A DNA stretch of 64,000 nucleotides from Neoroseomonas terrae (GTDB taxonomy: Bacteria; Pseudomonadota; Alphaproteobacteria; Acetobacterales; Acetobacteraceae). Shown in pieces: positions 19,417-28,385 of this stretch. Position 1 is the first letter of the stretch; each line of letters starts with the position of its first letter. The position numbers and the translations under genes were made by a program. Under the pieces are notes generated by a model. That model ran no database searches, had not been told where the DNA came from, and saw only the letters and a list, made by a program, of their open reading frames with translations. The stretch spans positions 1-64,000 of the forward strand of contig NZ_JAAEDI010000002.1 of the NCBI RefSeq assembly GCF_018129025.1, in the 5' to 3' direction.

Positions 19417-19767
19417 CCACACGACGGCTCCATTCGCTCACTTCGATCGGCTTCTCGCGCGACAAGCGCACAACCCGCGATTCGCAGCTGGCGCGACGAT
19501 CAGAGTTGTCTGGACGCGATCCTGCTGACTGCCGGCAACGCCGTCGCGCCGATCGCCCACGGGGCTGCCGCCCGGCGAGCCGGCGGCGACAACGCTGCAA
19601 TGCCCGCCATGCTGCACCGCACACCTACCCCGTTGACCTGAGATGGTTGAGCAGAGTGTCATGTCTTCGCTCAGTTCGGGGCAACGTCCAGGAAACGACG
19701 CCGGTCAACGGTGACAGGCCCGCTCCGCCGCAAGGCGGGGCGGGCCTTCGTGTAGAAGGGGGAAGGT
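19417..19767. other. Gap after the two-component genes
   Basis: 350 bases without a convincing gene. It contains the strong hairpin at 19717-19746 and presumably the promoter for the SDR gene at 19768. Confidence 0.45.
19717..19746 (+). terminator. 13-bp GC-rich hairpin before the SDR gene
   Basis: Arms 19717-19729 and 19734-19746 pair over 13 bp with one G-T pair around a GCAA loop. There is no long T run, as is usual in such GC-rich genomes. It may terminate transcripts from the two-component operon, or sit in the leader of the SDR gene 21 bp downstream. Confidence 0.5.
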
Positions 19768-20532
19768 ATGAAGCCAGCCGCACTCGTCACCGGCGCGCGG
19801 CGCGGGATCGGGCGGGCCAGTTGCGTGGCCCTCGCGCGCAAGGGCTTCGACATCGCGGGTGCCGACATTTCTCCCGAGGGCGCCGAGGAGACCCGGACTG
19901 CGGTCGAGGCCGCCGGCGGCCGCTTCACCTTCCACCTCTCCGATGTCGGCGACGTTGCTGCCCATGCGGCGCTGGTCGGTGCGGCCTGGGAGGCTCACGG
20001 GGGACTCGAATGCCTCGCGAACGTCGCGGGAGTGCAGGTGCAAACCCGACAGGACATGCTGGAGACGACGCCGGACTCGTGGGACCGGCTGCTCGGCGTC
20101 AATGCGCGTGGCGTCTTTTTCCTCAGCCAGACGGTGGCGAAGCGGATGCTTGCGGCCGGCGCACCGATGCGCGGGCACCGCTCGCTGGTGTTCATCTCCT
20201 CCGTGAATGCCGTGATGGCGTCGCTGAACCGCGCCGAATACTGCGTCTCCAAGGCGGGCGTGACGATGATCGCCAAGCTGTTCGCGATGCGCCTCGCGTC
20301 TCATGGAATCAACACATACGACATCCAGCCCGGCGTGATCCGAACCGAGATGACCCGCGGCGTGTGGGACAAGTATGACGAACAGATCGAAGCTGGTCTG
20401 GCCCCGATCCGTCGCTGGGGGGAGGCCGAGGATATCGGCGGCGCAGTCGCGACGTTGGCGGCGGGGTCAATGCCGTACTCGACAGGCCATTCGTTCCCGA
20501 TCGACGGTGGGATGCTGATGCCTCGGTTCTGA
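19768..20532 (+). CDS. SDR-family 3-oxoacyl-ACP-reductase-like oxidoreductase
   Basis: 254-residue classical short-chain dehydrogenase. NAD(P)-binding motif TGARRGIG at about 7-14; catalytic Ser in FISSVNAVMA and Tyr-Lys in YCVSK; C-terminal substrate loop GVIRTEMTRGVWDKYDEQIE and the typical ending SFPIDGGML. A GGGGGAAGG ribosome site precedes the ATG. It stands alone between a two-component operon and a convergent membrane gene. The specific substrate cannot be told; related proteins are usually annotated as FabG-like or sugar/polyol dehydrogenases. Confidence 0.9.
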   Translation: MKPAALVTGARRGIGRASCVALARKGFDIAGADISPEGAEETRTAVEAAGGRFTFHLSDVGDVAAHAALVGAAWEAHGGLECLANVAGVQVQTRQDMLETTPDSWDRLLGVNARGVFFLSQTVAKRMLAAGAPMRGHRSLVFISSVNAVMASLNRAEYCVSKAGVTMIAKLFAMRLASHGINTYDIQPGVIRTEMTRGVWDKYDEQIEAGLAPIRRWGEAEDIGGAVATLAAGSMPYSTGHSFPIDGGMLMPRF

Positions 20533-20571
20533 GATCCGGGCTACACAGCGCAGCTGGCAGCTCGGGCCAGG

Positions 20572-20597
20572 CACCAAAGACCCTTCGACCTTTGGTG
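20572..20597. terminator. Hairpin between convergent genes
   Basis: CACCAAAG (20572-20579) pairs perfectly with CTTTGGTG (20590-20597). It lies between the convergent ends of the SDR gene (20532) and the membrane gene (20644), where a bidirectional terminator is expected. A G/C-rich stem (GGGGAGCAAAGCCCC) follows directly. Confidence 0.45.
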
Positions 20598-20643
20598 GTG
20601 CGGGGTCCGGGGAGCAAAGCCCCCCGTTCCCGACAGTGGCCGT

Positions 20644-21042
20644 TCAAGCCGCCCGCGGCATTCGCCGCAAGGCGATGATGTAGAGCTCCGCGAACACGGC
20701 GACGACCACGGCCTGCACCGCCAACAAGGCGATTCCCCACCCGTTCGGCACCACCAAGCCCAGCAGTGGAAGCGCGGCGCATTCCACCGCCCACATCAGG
20801 TTGCCGGCCACCAGCAGCCACAGCATCGCTCGCGGCACGGCGTCGCGAACGGCGAGCCAGCCGAGCAGCGCCGCATAGGCGATCAGGAATGCCCCCGCGC
20901 CGCGTAGCAGCCCATGCGGCAGGGCGGTGAGCGCACTGATCGCTGCCGGCGCCGCGGCGAAGGCGAGGCCCATGGCGCCGCTCGCCACCGCATCGGCGGC
21001 CAAGGCCAGTCTTAGGAAGGGGGTCTGGGGAAGCATCGGCAT
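20644..21042 (-). CDS. Small four-span membrane protein
   Basis: 132 residues with about four hydrophobic spans (around 7-30, 35-60, 67-90 and 98-122). The start at 21042 is supported by AAGGAG about 7 bases upstream; the frame continues upstream but runs into the divergent regulator region. No recognised family. It is divergent from an XRE-type regulator gene (108 bp between starts), which makes it a likely target of that regulator. Confidence 0.7.
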   Translation of the reverse strand: MPMLPQTPFLRLALAADAVASGAMGLAFAAAPAAISALTALPHGLLRGAGAFLIAYAALLGWLAVRDAVPRAMLWLLVAGNLMWAVECAALPLLGLVVPNGWGIALLAVQAVVVAVFAELYIIALRRMPRAA

Positions 21043-21150
21043 CGGTCCGTCTCCTTCATGTCCGATGCCGTGCTGATCGCCGATCGGGCGCGGTGATGCG
21101 ATTACCTGGGAGGTCATCGGAATGGCCCCTTGCACTGGTAGGCTGCGGGC

Positions 21151-21936
21151 ATGACGACGATCGGACCCCTGCTGAAGGACTGGCGCCAGCGCCGGCGGAT
21201 CAGCCAGCTCGACCTGGCGCTGGAGGCGGAGATCTCCCAGCGGCATCTCTCCTTCGTGGAATCAGGCCGTTCGCGGCCTAGCCGGGAGATGGTGCTGCGA
21301 CTGGCCGAGCGGCTCGCCGTGCCGCTGCGGGCACGCAACGCGCTGCTGGTCGCGGCGGGGCATGCACCTGAGTATGCCGAGCGCGGCATCGCGGACCCGT
21401 CCCTCGCCCCGGCGATGGAGGCGGTGCGCATGATCCTGGACGGGCATGGGCCCTGGCCGGCTCTCGCGGTGGACCGGCACTGGAACCTGCTGGCGGCGAA
21501 CCGGATGGCGATGCGGCTGATGGAAGGCGTCGATGCGTCGCTGCTCGGACCGCCGGTGAACGTGCTTCGGGCGAGCCTGCATCCCGGGGGGCTGGCGCCG
21601 CGCATCGCCAATCTGCGCGCTTGGAAGACGCATGTGATGGACCGGCTGAAGCGGGATGCCGACGCCTCGGCCGATGCGGGGCTCGAGGCGCTGCTGGCCG
21701 AGATCGCGCGCTATCCCGCCGGCGCCGGCGCCGCGCCGGATGCCGCTGACCGGGAACGCGCGATGATCGCCACGCCGTTGCGGCTGCGCGTACCGGGCGG
21801 GGAACTCGCCTTCATCAGCACCACGACGGTGTTCGGCACGGCGACGGATGTGACGCTTGCCGAGATCACGCTGGAAACCTTCTTTCCCGCTGACGGCGAG
21901 ACGGCGGCGGCGCTGAGGGCCATGGCCGCGGCCTGA
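21151..21936 (+). CDS. XRE-family transcription regulator with MmyB-like ligand domain
   Basis: 261 residues. An N-terminal helix-turn-helix (about 5-62; LLKDWRQRRRISQLDLALEA, SQRHLSFVESGRSRPSREM) is followed by a C-terminal PAS-like domain of the MmyB type (about 95-255; LAVDRHWNLLAANRMAMRLM, TDVTLAEITLETFFPAD). MmyB-like domains in actinobacteria and proteobacteria are thought to bind fatty-acid-like ligands. The gene is divergent from the four-span membrane protein and probably controls it and itself. Confidence 0.9.
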   Translation: MTTIGPLLKDWRQRRRISQLDLALEAEISQRHLSFVESGRSRPSREMVLRLAERLAVPLRARNALLVAAGHAPEYAERGIADPSLAPAMEAVRMILDGHGPWPALAVDRHWNLLAANRMAMRLMEGVDASLLGPPVNVLRASLHPGGLAPRIANLRAWKTHVMDRLKRDADASADAGLEALLAEIARYPAGAGAAPDAADRERAMIATPLRLRVPGGELAFISTTTVFGTATDVTLAEITLETFFPADGETAAALRAMAAA

Positions 21937-22015
21937 TCGATCCCGTGACGGATTCATCCGGTTGCCGCGAAGGCTTCATTGCCCCGCCATGATGGGCACG
22001 CTACCTGGGGCGCTT

Positions 22016-22945
22016 ATGGACGCTGTCGCCCGCGCACCCCAGGACGCCCTCAAGCCCCGCCGGCTGCTGCGGCGGTCGCCATTGAACTTCCAGCCGTGGA
22101 TCCCGGGTGCCGCCTGGGCCGACGTGATGGAGCCGCGACCATTGGGCGGCCGCTTCCGCGCGGTGCGGCGGATCGTGACTGCCTTCCTGTGGACACTGAT
22201 CGCCGTGCCGATCCAGGTGGTGCTTATCCGCCTTTCCTCGCGTGGCGCCATGTCCTTCGCGTGCACCTACCACCGGGTGCTCTGCTGGCTGATCGGGCTG
22301 AAGGTGCAGGTGATCGGGCGGCCTTCTGCGTCGCCCTCCGTCCTGTACGTGTCGAACCATTCCTCCTGGCTCGACATCCTGGTGCTGGGCGCCGTGCTGC
22401 GCGCGGCCTTCGTTTCGAAGGCCGAGGTCGGGCAATGGCCGGTCGCCGGCACTGTCGCGCGGCTGGGCCGAACCATCTTCGTCAGCCGCAAGCGCAGCGG
22501 CACCGGCAAGGAAGCTGAGGAAATACAGCAGCGCCTCGCCGCCGGGGACAGCGTCATCCTGTTCCCGGAAGGGACGTCCAACGACGGGACGCGGGTGCTG
22601 CCGTTCCGGTCCTCCTTCCTGACGGTGGCGCAGGGCGCGAAGCAGGTGCAGCCGGTCTCGCTGGTGTACGACCGGCTGGGCGGGCTGCCGGCCTGCCGGC
22701 GCGACCGGCCGTTCTTCGCCTGGTATGGAGACATGGATCTGGCGACGCATTTCTGGCGCATCGCCCGGCGGTCGGGTGCGCGGGCGACCGTGCTGTTGCA
22801 CGACCCCGCCGACCCGGCCGACTTCCCGGACCGCAAGGCGCTGACGGCGGCGGCCAGCGAGGTGGTGGCCGAAGGCGCATCCCTGCTGCGGCAGAACCGG
22901 CCGGTTGCGCCGCTGCCACTCCGGGCACCGCAGGAGCGCGGCTAA
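22016..22945 (+). CDS. plsC: 1-acyl-sn-glycerol-3-phosphate acyltransferase (PlsC family)
   Basis: About 309 residues. The catalytic NHSSWLD (NHx4D) and the phosphate-binding FPEGTSNDG motifs are intact; a hydrophobic segment (FLWTLIAVPIQVVLI) near residues 45-65 fits membrane attachment. The enzyme would acylate lysophosphatidate to phosphatidate, or lyso-ornithine lipid in the OlsA-like subgroup. Start is uncertain: ATG 22016 (GGGGCG 6 bases upstream) is preferred; ATG 21989 and TTG 21962 are in frame. It is followed by a gene-free convergent region. Confidence 0.9.
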   Translation: MDAVARAPQDALKPRRLLRRSPLNFQPWIPGAAWADVMEPRPLGGRFRAVRRIVTAFLWTLIAVPIQVVLIRLSSRGAMSFACTYHRVLCWLIGLKVQVIGRPSASPSVLYVSNHSSWLDILVLGAVLRAAFVSKAEVGQWPVAGTVARLGRTIFVSRKRSGTGKEAEEIQQRLAAGDSVILFPEGTSNDGTRVLPFRSSFLTVAQGAKQVQPVSLVYDRLGGLPACRRDRPFFAWYGDMDLATHFWRIARRSGARATVLLHDPADPADFPDRKALTAAASEVVAEGASLLRQNRPVAPLPLRAPQERG

Positions 22946-23308
22946 GCGCGGGTCTTTTCCGGGGCAGCGAGACTTCGTCCGCGGCCGTGACCGGAAAGAG
23001 GCCTCGCCGCTCTCCCAGCCTGATCCCCGCAAAGGCCTGTGCAGACCCTCGCCCGGTGACGGGTAAGCCGGTCTGCCTGAATGCGGCGTTAACGGCGTGC
23101 GCTGCGCCGACGATGGCTTCTGGTGATGCGCCCCTGAGCACCCCGCGCCCACCTGTCCGCCCGGCGCGAGATCGAGGTTTCCAATGGCCCTTCGGCCTTC
23201 GGTGGGGAGAGTCCGAGAGGGGCGGCGCCCCTCTAGGTCCATCGCATAGTTGGAGAGAGACTGAAGGGCGGGCGGCCTCGGCGCCGAGAACCGCCGCCTC
23301 CGCAGCTG
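22946..23308. other. Gene-free region between convergent genes
   Basis: 363 bases between the convergent plsC and Yip1-family genes. I see no coding frame with protein-like content and no tRNA. The hairpin at 23216-23234 is the only structure noted. Confidence 0.45.
23216..23234. terminator. Short perfect hairpin between convergent genes
   Basis: AGAGGGGC (23216-23223) and GCCCCTCT (23227-23234) form an 8-bp perfect stem with a 3-base loop. It lies between convergent transcription units and may act as a bidirectional terminator. There is no T tract. Confidence 0.4.
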
Positions 23309-23848
23309 CTAGATGAAGATCCCCGTCAGCAGTCGCACCGCGAGGTTCACCACGATTGCCACCGCAATAACCGCCAGGGTGAAGGTCAGTGCCTTTTCCT
23401 GCGGCACGCGCATCACGATCGGCACGCCAAGATACAGGGTGTAGAGCGCGTAGATCGCGCCGACCAACGCCACGAGGCCACCGAGGATCGGGATGATGAT
23501 CGCCGCTCCGGCGACCCATGCCGCGGTGGGGGCGAAGGCCGCGAGTTTCAGGGCCGCGTCAGCATCCGCCGGGCCACCGAATTTCGGTGCAAGGATCTCG
23601 ACGATCTTCGCCGTCACGATCACGCCCACCAGCGACAGGATGTAGCCGACGATGGCTGAGGCAATGGCCGTGAAGAACAGCCCGAAGAACATCAGCAGCA
23701 GCATGCCGGCAATGGCGGGGAGCGCGGCCAGAATCATCACGTAGCGGGTGAACAGCGGCACGAACTCGACCGGTTCCCGCTGGATGGTGCGCCATTCCTG
23801 CGCCGGCGCCAGGATCATTCCCCTCACGCGCGCGATCAGTTCGTTCAT
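23309..23848 (-). CDS. Yip1-domain membrane protein
   Basis: 179 residues. The soluble N-terminus (MNELIARVRGMILAPAQEWR) followed by about five membrane spans matches bacterial Yip1-family (PF04893) proteins, which often begin with this 'ILxPxxEW' pattern. Spans are near 37-57, 60-85, 108-132, 134-146 and 155-175. The family has no established bacterial function. It is divergent from the ampG-like gene with 108 bp between starts. Confidence 0.85.
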   Translation of the reverse strand: MNELIARVRGMILAPAQEWRTIQREPVEFVPLFTRYVMILAALPAIAGMLLLMFFGLFFTAIASAIVGYILSLVGVIVTAKIVEILAPKFGGPADADAALKLAAFAPTAAWVAGAAIIIPILGGLVALVGAIYALYTLYLGVPIVMRVPQEKALTFTLAVIAVAIVVNLAVRLLTGIFI

Positions 23849-23956
23849 GCCGCCCCCTGCTGCGGATCATTGTCCGCGGGATACTGCGCAGGGCCGCCGC
23901 GCCGGGGCAAGCCTGACGCGCTGGTCCTGTGATGTGGGTTCTGCCAGCCTGCCGCC

Positions 23957-25372
23957 ATGCCCGATTCGGTCTTCTCGCGCTGGCGGGACCGGCGCCTGCC
24001 GGTGATGCTGGCTCTCGGTTTCGCGGCTGGCGTGCCCCTGCCGCTGGTGGCAGGCCAAGTGCTGCGGCAATGGTTCACCGAAAGCGGGCTCAGCCTCGGC
24101 GCAATCGGTATGACGGCGCTGATCGGCCTTGCCTATGCCAACAAGTTCCTCTGGTCCCCCGCGCTCGACGCGCTGCGCCCGCCGGCCTTCGGGGCGCTGG
24201 GGCGCCGTCGCGGCTGGCTCCTCTGCCTGCAATGCGCGCTGATCGCGGCCATCGCCGGCATCGCCATGACGGACCCGGCGGCGGGGGCGACGGGGACGGT
24301 CATCCTCGCCGTCATCGTCGCCTTCCTCTCGGCGAGCCAGGACATCGTCATCGACGCCTATCGCATCGAGGTTCTCGGCGAGGATGACGAACGCCAGGCC
24401 TGGGGCCTCGCCGCCTATGTCTGGGGATACCGGTTGGCGCTGCTGGCGAGCGGCGCGGGAACCCTGCTGCTGGTGCAGCACATCGGCTGGAGCGGTGCGT
24501 TCCTGTATGGCGCGGCGCTGCTGGGGGTCGGCCTCGTCGCCACCGCGCTGGCACCAGACGCGCCACGCCCGGCCGGCGAGGCCTATGACGGGCCGGCCTT
24601 CGATTCCCGCCCCGCGCGGACCTATCTCCGCGACCGGCCGTGGATGGTGCAGATCCTTGCCATCATGCCGTGGATGGCACCGGTCGCCGTGGCGATGTTG
24701 CCGCCCCATGTGCGGCGGCCGCTGGTGGCGCAGCCCGGCTGGCACCTGGACCGTTCGGTCGTGCAGCCCTTCGCCGACATCACGCGCCGGCCCTACTGGC
24801 TGTGGATCCTGCTGTTCATCGCCCTGTTCAAGCTCGGCGAGGCGCTGGCCGGCGTGATGGTCACGCCGTTCTACCGTTCGCTCGGCTTCACGCGGGAGGA
24901 TGTGGCGACGGTCGCGACGGTCTTCGGCATGATCGCGACATTGGCCGGCGCGCTGGCAGGGAGCTGGCTGGTCGGGCGGATCGGCGTGCGCAAGGCGCTG
25001 ATCTGGACCGGGTTGTGGCAGATGCTGTCGAACCTGATGTATGTCGCCCTGGACCAGACCGGCCATTCGATGCCGATGCTGTGGGCGCAGGTCGGCGTCG
25101 AGAGCTTCACCGACGGGCTCGCCGATGCTGCGTTCCTGACCTGGCTGTCGGCGCTGACCTCGCGGTCCTTCACCGCGACGCAATACGCGCTGCTGTCCTC
25201 CCTGGCGGCGGTGCCGCTGCGGACGCTCGGCGCCGGTGCCGGCTTCCTGGCCGAGGCTCTGGGCTGGACGCCCTTTTTCCTGCTGACGACGGCGGCCGCG
25301 CTGCCGGCGCTCGGCATCATGCTGTTCCTGCTGACGCGCCTGCCGCCGCCCGAGGAAGGACCTTCCGCGTGA
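23957..25372 (+). CDS. ampG: AmpG-family muropeptide permease (MFS)
   Basis: 471-residue 12-span MFS carrier. The SASQDIVIDAYRIE segment (about 131-144) is the AmpG hallmark, and the N-terminus (LPVMLALGFAAGVPLPLVAG) matches the family's first span. AmpG imports GlcNAc-anhydroMurNAc-peptides released in cell-wall turnover and in many bacteria links recycling to beta-lactamase induction. The stop overlaps the GTG of the next gene by 4 bp. No ampR, ampD or beta-lactamase gene is in the window. Confidence 0.9.
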   Translation: MPDSVFSRWRDRRLPVMLALGFAAGVPLPLVAGQVLRQWFTESGLSLGAIGMTALIGLAYANKFLWSPALDALRPPAFGALGRRRGWLLCLQCALIAAIAGIAMTDPAAGATGTVILAVIVAFLSASQDIVIDAYRIEVLGEDDERQAWGLAAYVWGYRLALLASGAGTLLLVQHIGWSGAFLYGAALLGVGLVATALAPDAPRPAGEAYDGPAFDSRPARTYLRDRPWMVQILAIMPWMAPVAVAMLPPHVRRPLVAQPGWHLDRSVVQPFADITRRPYWLWILLFIALFKLGEALAGVMVTPFYRSLGFTREDVATVATVFGMIATLAGALAGSWLVGRIGVRKALIWTGLWQMLSNLMYVALDQTGHSMPMLWAQVGVESFTDGLADAAFLTWLSALTSRSFTATQYALLSSLAAVPLRTLGAGAGFLAEALGWTPFFLLTTAAALPALGIMLFLLTRLPPPEEGPSA

Positions 25373-25713
25373 CCGCCTGGATTGCGACGCCCGTCCTGCT
25401 GCTGTTCTCCAACATCCTGATGACCTTCGCCTGGTACGGGCACCTGAAGGCGCCATCCTGGCCGCTGTGGCTGGCCGTGGTGGTGTCCTGGGGCATCGCC
25501 TTCTTCGAATACTGCCTGGCCGTGCCGGCCAACCGCATCGGCTACGGCACCTTCACCGGCCAGCAGCTCAAGGTGATGCAGGAGGTGATCACGCTCGCGG
25601 TCTTCGCGGTGTTCAGCGTCGCGTTCCTGGGGGAGACGCTGCGCTGGAACTTCCTCGCAGCCGGGGCGTGCCTTGTGGCCGCGGTCGTGTTCATCTTCCT
25701 GCCGGTGGACTGA
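25369..25713 (+). CDS. DUF486/DMT-like small membrane protein
   Basis: 114 residues from a GTG that overlaps the ampG stop (GTGA). Four hydrophobic spans and the motifs NILMTFAWYGHLK and VSWGIAFFEYCLAVPANRIG match the DUF486 family, which resembles a half-size drug/metabolite transporter. Coupling to ampG suggests co-translation, but no functional link is known. The alanine dehydrogenase gene follows 18 bp downstream. Confidence 0.88.
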   Translation: MTAWIATPVLLLFSNILMTFAWYGHLKAPSWPLWLAVVVSWGIAFFEYCLAVPANRIGYGTFTGQQLKVMQEVITLAVFAVFSVAFLGETLRWNFLAAGACLVAAVVFIFLPVD

Positions 25714-25731
25714 TCCGCCGGGAGGATAACC

Positions 25732-26838
25732 ATGCGCGTCGGTGTTCCGAAGGAAGTGAAGATCCACGAGTACCGCGTGGGCCTGGTGCCTGGATCGGTG
25801 CGCGAACTGGCGTTGCATGGCCATGAGGTTCTGGTCGAGACCCAGGCCGGCGCGGCGATCGGCTTCCCCGACGATGCCTACCGCGCCGCCGGCGCCCGCA
25901 TCGCGCCGGACGCCGCGGCCGTCTTCGCCGAGGCCGAACTTATCGTGAAGGTGAAGGAGCCGCAGCCCGCCGAATGGGCGCGGCTACGGCCGGACCAGGT
26001 CCTGTTCACCTATCTGCACCTCGCCCCCGACCCGGCGCAGACCAAGGGGCTGATGGAATCCGGCGCGACCGCCATTGCCTATGAGACGGTGACGGATGCG
26101 CAGGGCGGCCTGCCGCTGCTCGCGCCGATGAGCGAGGTGGCCGGCCGCATGGCCGTTCAGGTCGGGGCGCGTTGCCTTGAGAAGGAGGCAGGCGGAGCCG
26201 GCATCCTGCTGTCCGGCGTGCCGGGTGTACCGCCGGGGCGCGTGGTGGTGATCGGCGGCGGCGTGGTCGGGTCGAACGCCGCGCGGATCGCAAATGGCAT
26301 GCGTGCCAACGTCACCGTGCTCGACCGCAATCCGCGCGTGCTGCAGGCGCTGGACGTCGAGTTCAACGGGCTGGTCGATACGGTCTTCGCGACGCGGGAT
26401 GCGGTGGAGCGCGCCGTCCTGGATGCGGATCTCGTCATCGGTGCGGTGCTGGTGCCCGGCGCGGCGGCGCCAAGGCTCGTCAGCCGGGACACGGTGGCGC
26501 GGATGCGGCCCGGCAGTGTGATGGTCGATGTCGCCATCGACCAGGGCGGCTGCTTCGAGACGTCCCGCCCCACAACCCATGCCGACCCGACCTATGTCGT
26601 GGACGGCGTCGTGCATTACTGCGTGACGAACATGCCGGGCGCGGTCGCGCGCACCAGCGCGGTCGCGCTGAACAACGCGACGCTGCCCTTCGCGCTGCAG
26701 ATCGCCGAGAAGGGCTGGCAGCGTGCGGCGGCGGAGAACCCGCATCTCGCCGCCGGTGTGAATGTCCAGGGCGGCGGGGTCACGCATCCGGCGGTGGCGC
26801 AGGCATTGGGCCTGCCACTGCTGGGCCTGCCGGCGTAG
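25732..26838 (+). CDS. ald: Alanine dehydrogenase
   Basis: 368 residues, the usual length. It interconverts L-alanine and pyruvate with NAD and ammonia. Visible signatures are the N-terminal [20 protein letters not shown], the pyruvate-binding Lys in [15 protein letters not shown], and the NAD fold [24 protein letters not shown] ribosome site precedes the ATG. Its position after ampG/DUF486 and before a hydratase-like gene (9 bp gap) suggests a catabolic transcript feeding pyruvate and ammonia; recycling of cell-wall alanine is one idea. Confidence 0.95.
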   Translation: MRVGVPKEVKIHEYRVGLVPGSVRELALHGHEVLVETQAGAAIGFPDDAYRAAGARIAPDAAAVFAEAELIVKVKEPQPAEWARLRPDQVLFTYLHLAPDPAQTKGLMESGATAIAYETVTDAQGGLPLLAPMSEVAGRMAVQVGARCLEKEAGGAGILLSGVPGVPPGRVVVIGGGVVGSNAARIANGMRANVTVLDRNPRVLQALDVEFNGLVDTVFATRDAVERAVLDADLVIGAVLVPGAAAPRLVSRDTVARMRPGSVMVDVAIDQGGCFETSRPTTHADPTYVVDGVVHYCVTNMPGAVARTSAVALNNATLPFALQIAEKGWQRAAAENPHLAAGVNVQGGGVTHPAVAQALGLPLLGLPA

Positions 26839-26847
26839 GGGTTCGGC

Positions 26848-27630
26848 ATGAGCGACAACAGGGGCGAGGCCCTCGCCGACATGTTGGCCGCAGGGCGGCG
26901 GGATGCCCGACAGCTCGGCCGGCTCGCGCCGGACCTCGTGCCGGCAACCGTCGAGGAGGGCTACACGATCAATGGCCTCGTGGCACAGCGCCTCGGCTGG
27001 GAGACGCTCGGCTGGAAGATCGCCGGCACCACGCCCGCGATGCGTGAAAAGCTGCGCGTGACCGAGCCGATCTATGGGCGCACCTATCGTCGTTTCGGCA
27101 CACGGTCACCGGCGCGTTTCGCGCATGCCGCGCTGCTGGACCCGCTGGTGGAATGCGAGTTCTTCGTCACCCTCGCGCGCGATTTGCCGCCCCGCGACAC
27201 CGCGTGGACGATGACGGAGATCGTCAATGCCGTGGCCAGCGTCCATGCAGGGATCGAGATTGCGGAATGTCGCTTCCCAATGGGCCAGTTGCCGCCGCTG
27301 CCGGCGGTCCTCGCCGATGGCAGTGCCTCCGGCCGCTACGTATTTGGCGGCGAGATCAGCGATTGGCGCGGCCGCATCGCCGCCATGCCGGTGGTGCTGG
27401 AGGTGGATGGCGCGCCGCGGCGCCATGGCAGCGGCGCGGATGTGATGGGCGATCCGCTCGCGCCGCTACTGTGGCTTGCGAATGAACGCCGTCGCTGGGG
27501 CGACGGGCTGCGCGCAGGGGAGATGATCAGCACCGGATCGACCACCGGCATGTTTCCGGTCAGGCTGGGCCAGGTCGTGCGCGCGCTGTTCGGTGATGTC
27601 GCTGAGGTGCGCATCGACTTCGAACCTTGA
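26848..27630 (+). CDS. 2-keto-4-pentenoate hydratase-like protein (FAH superfamily)
   Basis: 260 residues. The segments GWKIAGTTPAMREKL, IYGRTYRRFG and VHAGIEIAECRFP with the acidic metal-site residues correspond to MhpD/HpcG-type hydratases and 4-oxalocrotonate decarboxylases. GLRAGEMISTGSTTGMFPV is the typical C-terminal motif. Such enzymes act late in aromatic meta-cleavage, but no ring-cleavage genes are nearby, so the real substrate is unclear. It ends base-to-base against the convergent ComB-like gene, leaving no terminator space. Confidence 0.85.
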   Translation: MSDNRGEALADMLAAGRRDARQLGRLAPDLVPATVEEGYTINGLVAQRLGWETLGWKIAGTTPAMREKLRVTEPIYGRTYRRFGTRSPARFAHAALLDPLVECEFFVTLARDLPPRDTAWTMTEIVNAVASVHAGIEIAECRFPMGQLPPLPAVLADGSASGRYVFGGEISDWRGRIAAMPVVLEVDGAPRRHGSGADVMGDPLAPLLWLANERRRWGDGLRAGEMISTGSTTGMFPVRLGQVVRALFGDVAEVRIDFEP

Positions 27631-28323
27631 TCAGGCAGGCCGTTCCATCCGGGCGACGGGCCGGCCGTCCTCGAGGCTGACGCGCACCGCGAAGTCGTAG
27701 CGGTCGACGTCGAGCGCGATGTCGAGGTCGCGCGGATGCCCGTGCCCGCTCGTGGGATCAAGGAAACGCGCCGCTTCCCCGCCCGCCAGGATAGCGCGGC
27801 GCACGGCGTCCGGATCGCCGTTGCGGCCTTCGAGCAGGTTGCGCAGATGGAGGGCGCAGAGTTCGTCCTCGTCCGTACGCTCGACGCCCTCGTGGCCCAT
27901 GGCGACCAGCGTGATCTGCGCGGCGCCGCAGCCGCGCAGCGCACGTGCCGTGGCGGTCGCGGTGACCAGCGACGCAGCGTAGAGCGCCTCCGCCCCGCGC
28001 GCCGTGACGATCCCTTGCGTACCGGCGCTCGTCCGCTGCGCGACAGCCATGCCGCTGAAGTCGCGGGTGGCCACCTCGAAAGGCGAGTTGCCGAAATCGA
28101 AGCCGGGTGGGGCGACGCCCCCGACCTCGCCCATGCAGGCCTGGACGATGCCGCGGTCGCGCAACGACAGGGCTTCGTGGACACTGCCGACCATGATGAT
28201 GCGCGTCGCGCCCTTCGCCAGCACCACGGCTGCCATGGTGAAGGCGCGGAACACGTCAATGACGGCAACGCCACCCGACGCCCGGCCTGCCCCGCCGAGT
28301 AGGCTCTCGACAACGATCTTCAT
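27631..28323 (-). CDS. ComB-like 2-phosphosulfolactate phosphatase
   Basis: 230 residues of the ComB family (VAVIDVFRAFTMAAVVLAKGA, CMGEVGG, FDFGNSPFEV, VAMGHEG). In methanogens and some bacteria ComB removes phosphate from (R)-2-phospho-3-sulfolactate, in coenzyme M or sulfolactate synthesis; many bacterial relatives are unproven. It is the downstream gene (62 bp gap) of the PEP-mutase-family gene on the same strand, and PEP chemistry is shared by ComA and PEP mutase, which makes the pairing suggestive. No ComA homologue is in the window. Confidence 0.82.
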   Translation of the reverse strand: MKIVVESLLGGAGRASGGVAVIDVFRAFTMAAVVLAKGATRIIMVGSVHEALSLRDRGIVQACMGEVGGVAPPGFDFGNSPFEVATRDFSGMAVAQRTSAGTQGIVTARGAEALYAASLVTATATARALRGCGAAQITLVAMGHEGVERTDEDELCALHLRNLLEGRNGDPDAVRRAILAGGEAARFLDPTSGHGHPRDLDIALDVDRYDFAVRVSLEDGRPVARMERPA

Positions 28324-28385
28324 CGGTGGCTCTCCGCGGGGTGCGCGGGCGGCCGGCCTGGAGGCCCGCCGCCCACTATGGCCGG

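Noticed and set aside
22987..23316. Possible 109-residue gene between plsC and the Yip1 gene
   Set aside because: Arg/Pro/Ala-rich translation without motifs; it crosses the convergent terminator region.
24640..25713. 357-codon frame covering the second half of ampG and DUF486
   Set aside because: Only its last 114 codons are real (DUF486 from GTG 25369); the rest is an out-of-frame reading of ampG.
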